Origin: CAVYTF01 sp963771435
Lineage (GTDB): Bacteria > Bacteroidota > Bacteroidia > Chitinophagales > Chitinophagaceae
NCBI GenBank assembly: GCA_963771435.1
Contig: CAVYTF010000012.1
Span: 1-64,000 of the forward strand
Direction of reading: 5' to 3'
Length of the DNA stretch: 64,000 nt
Each line of letters starts with the position of its first letter. Position 1 is the stretch's first letter. Of the stretch, positions 63,790 to 64,000 are shown piece after piece. The notes below the pieces were generated by a model that saw only the letters and a program-made list of their open reading frames with translations, made no database searches and was not told the DNA's origin. Both the position numbers and the translations under genes were made by a program.

Positions 63790-64000
63790 GCTTTGATGGC
63801 TTTTGTTTCCATTTGATTGAATGACATTCATCACGTGTGTACAGTCACCCCTAAATAGAAAGGCCATTTCGCGTCAATGGGGTCGCTCTTCTTTATACCG
63901 GCTCACCCTGCACTTCTTCACACATATAGATAATGGAATAGGTTATAACATTTATTCCTGTCTTTCGCATTGCATGTCCCAGGCGAATAATTCAGTTAAT
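63790..64000. other. Window end, no gene recognised
   Basis: About 210 bp after the terminator. I see no open frame with coding character, repeat or RNA gene. Confidence 0.4.

Overview
The window looks like chromosome of a member of the Bacteroidota, most likely a Chitinophagaceae-type organism. Evidence: a full-length SprA (type IX secretion, T9SS), two very large T9SS-targeted adhesin-like proteins with C-terminal sorting domains, Bacteroidota-type promoters (TTTG-N19-21-TAnnTTTG), an aromatic-amino-acid gene order typical of the phylum, and AT-rich start regions without clear Shine-Dalgarno sites. This is inference from gene content; no 16S rRNA gene or other taxonomic marker is present. 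I found no tRNA, rRNA or CRISPR array.

Layout. 1-2.3 kb is the 3' end of a giant surface protein. 2.7-8.8 kb holds housekeeping and secreted genes (engB, a secreted propeller-like protein, an APC permease, fabH). 9.3-17.2 kb is ruvA-sprA, followed by an iron-sulfur A-type carrier. 18.0-28.1 kb is a leftward aromatic cluster: pheA, aminotransferase, tyrA, DEAD-box helicase, a small secreted protein, DAHP synthase/chorismate mutase, aroB, a small gene, aroA, aroC. It is headed by a previously unannotated transcription attenuator: a short leader peptide with a Tyr/Phe run (YFFYFYY), mutually exclusive hairpins and a terminator ending 3 nt before the pheA start codon. 28.2-32.5 kb has small genes (pyrophosphatase, YetF-like, CinA-like, DUF3606, DUF202). 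32.5-39.3 kb is an AT-rich accessory stretch with a broken REP-associated transposase, scattered REP-like palindromes, duplicated boundary sequences and several unknown genes. 39.4-47.7 kb returns to core genes (hbd, ribD, prmC, exbB/exbD, an NHL propeller lipoprotein, a Crp-family regulator). 47.7-53.4 kb is an RND efflux operon. 54.0-63.7 kb holds two near-duplicate stand-alone LytTR regulators and a 2722-residue adhesin paralogous to the one at the left edge.

Regulation. Three intergenic regions carry triplets of a CGTTCAGGA-like element spaced 20-21 bp. They lie next to the three LytTR genes, upstream of a fibronectin-III protein, of the second LytTR gene and of the giant adhesin. They match the known LytTR site consensus and suggest LytTR-operator-surface-protein modules.

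Other structure. Three intergenic arrays of unrelated sequence all have a 42-bp period (four helical turns, 14 codons). Several genes (pheA, exbB, the transposase, a VOC-family gene and probably the 36.6-kb membrane gene) carry single-base frameshifts, which may be real decay or residual indel errors in the assembly.
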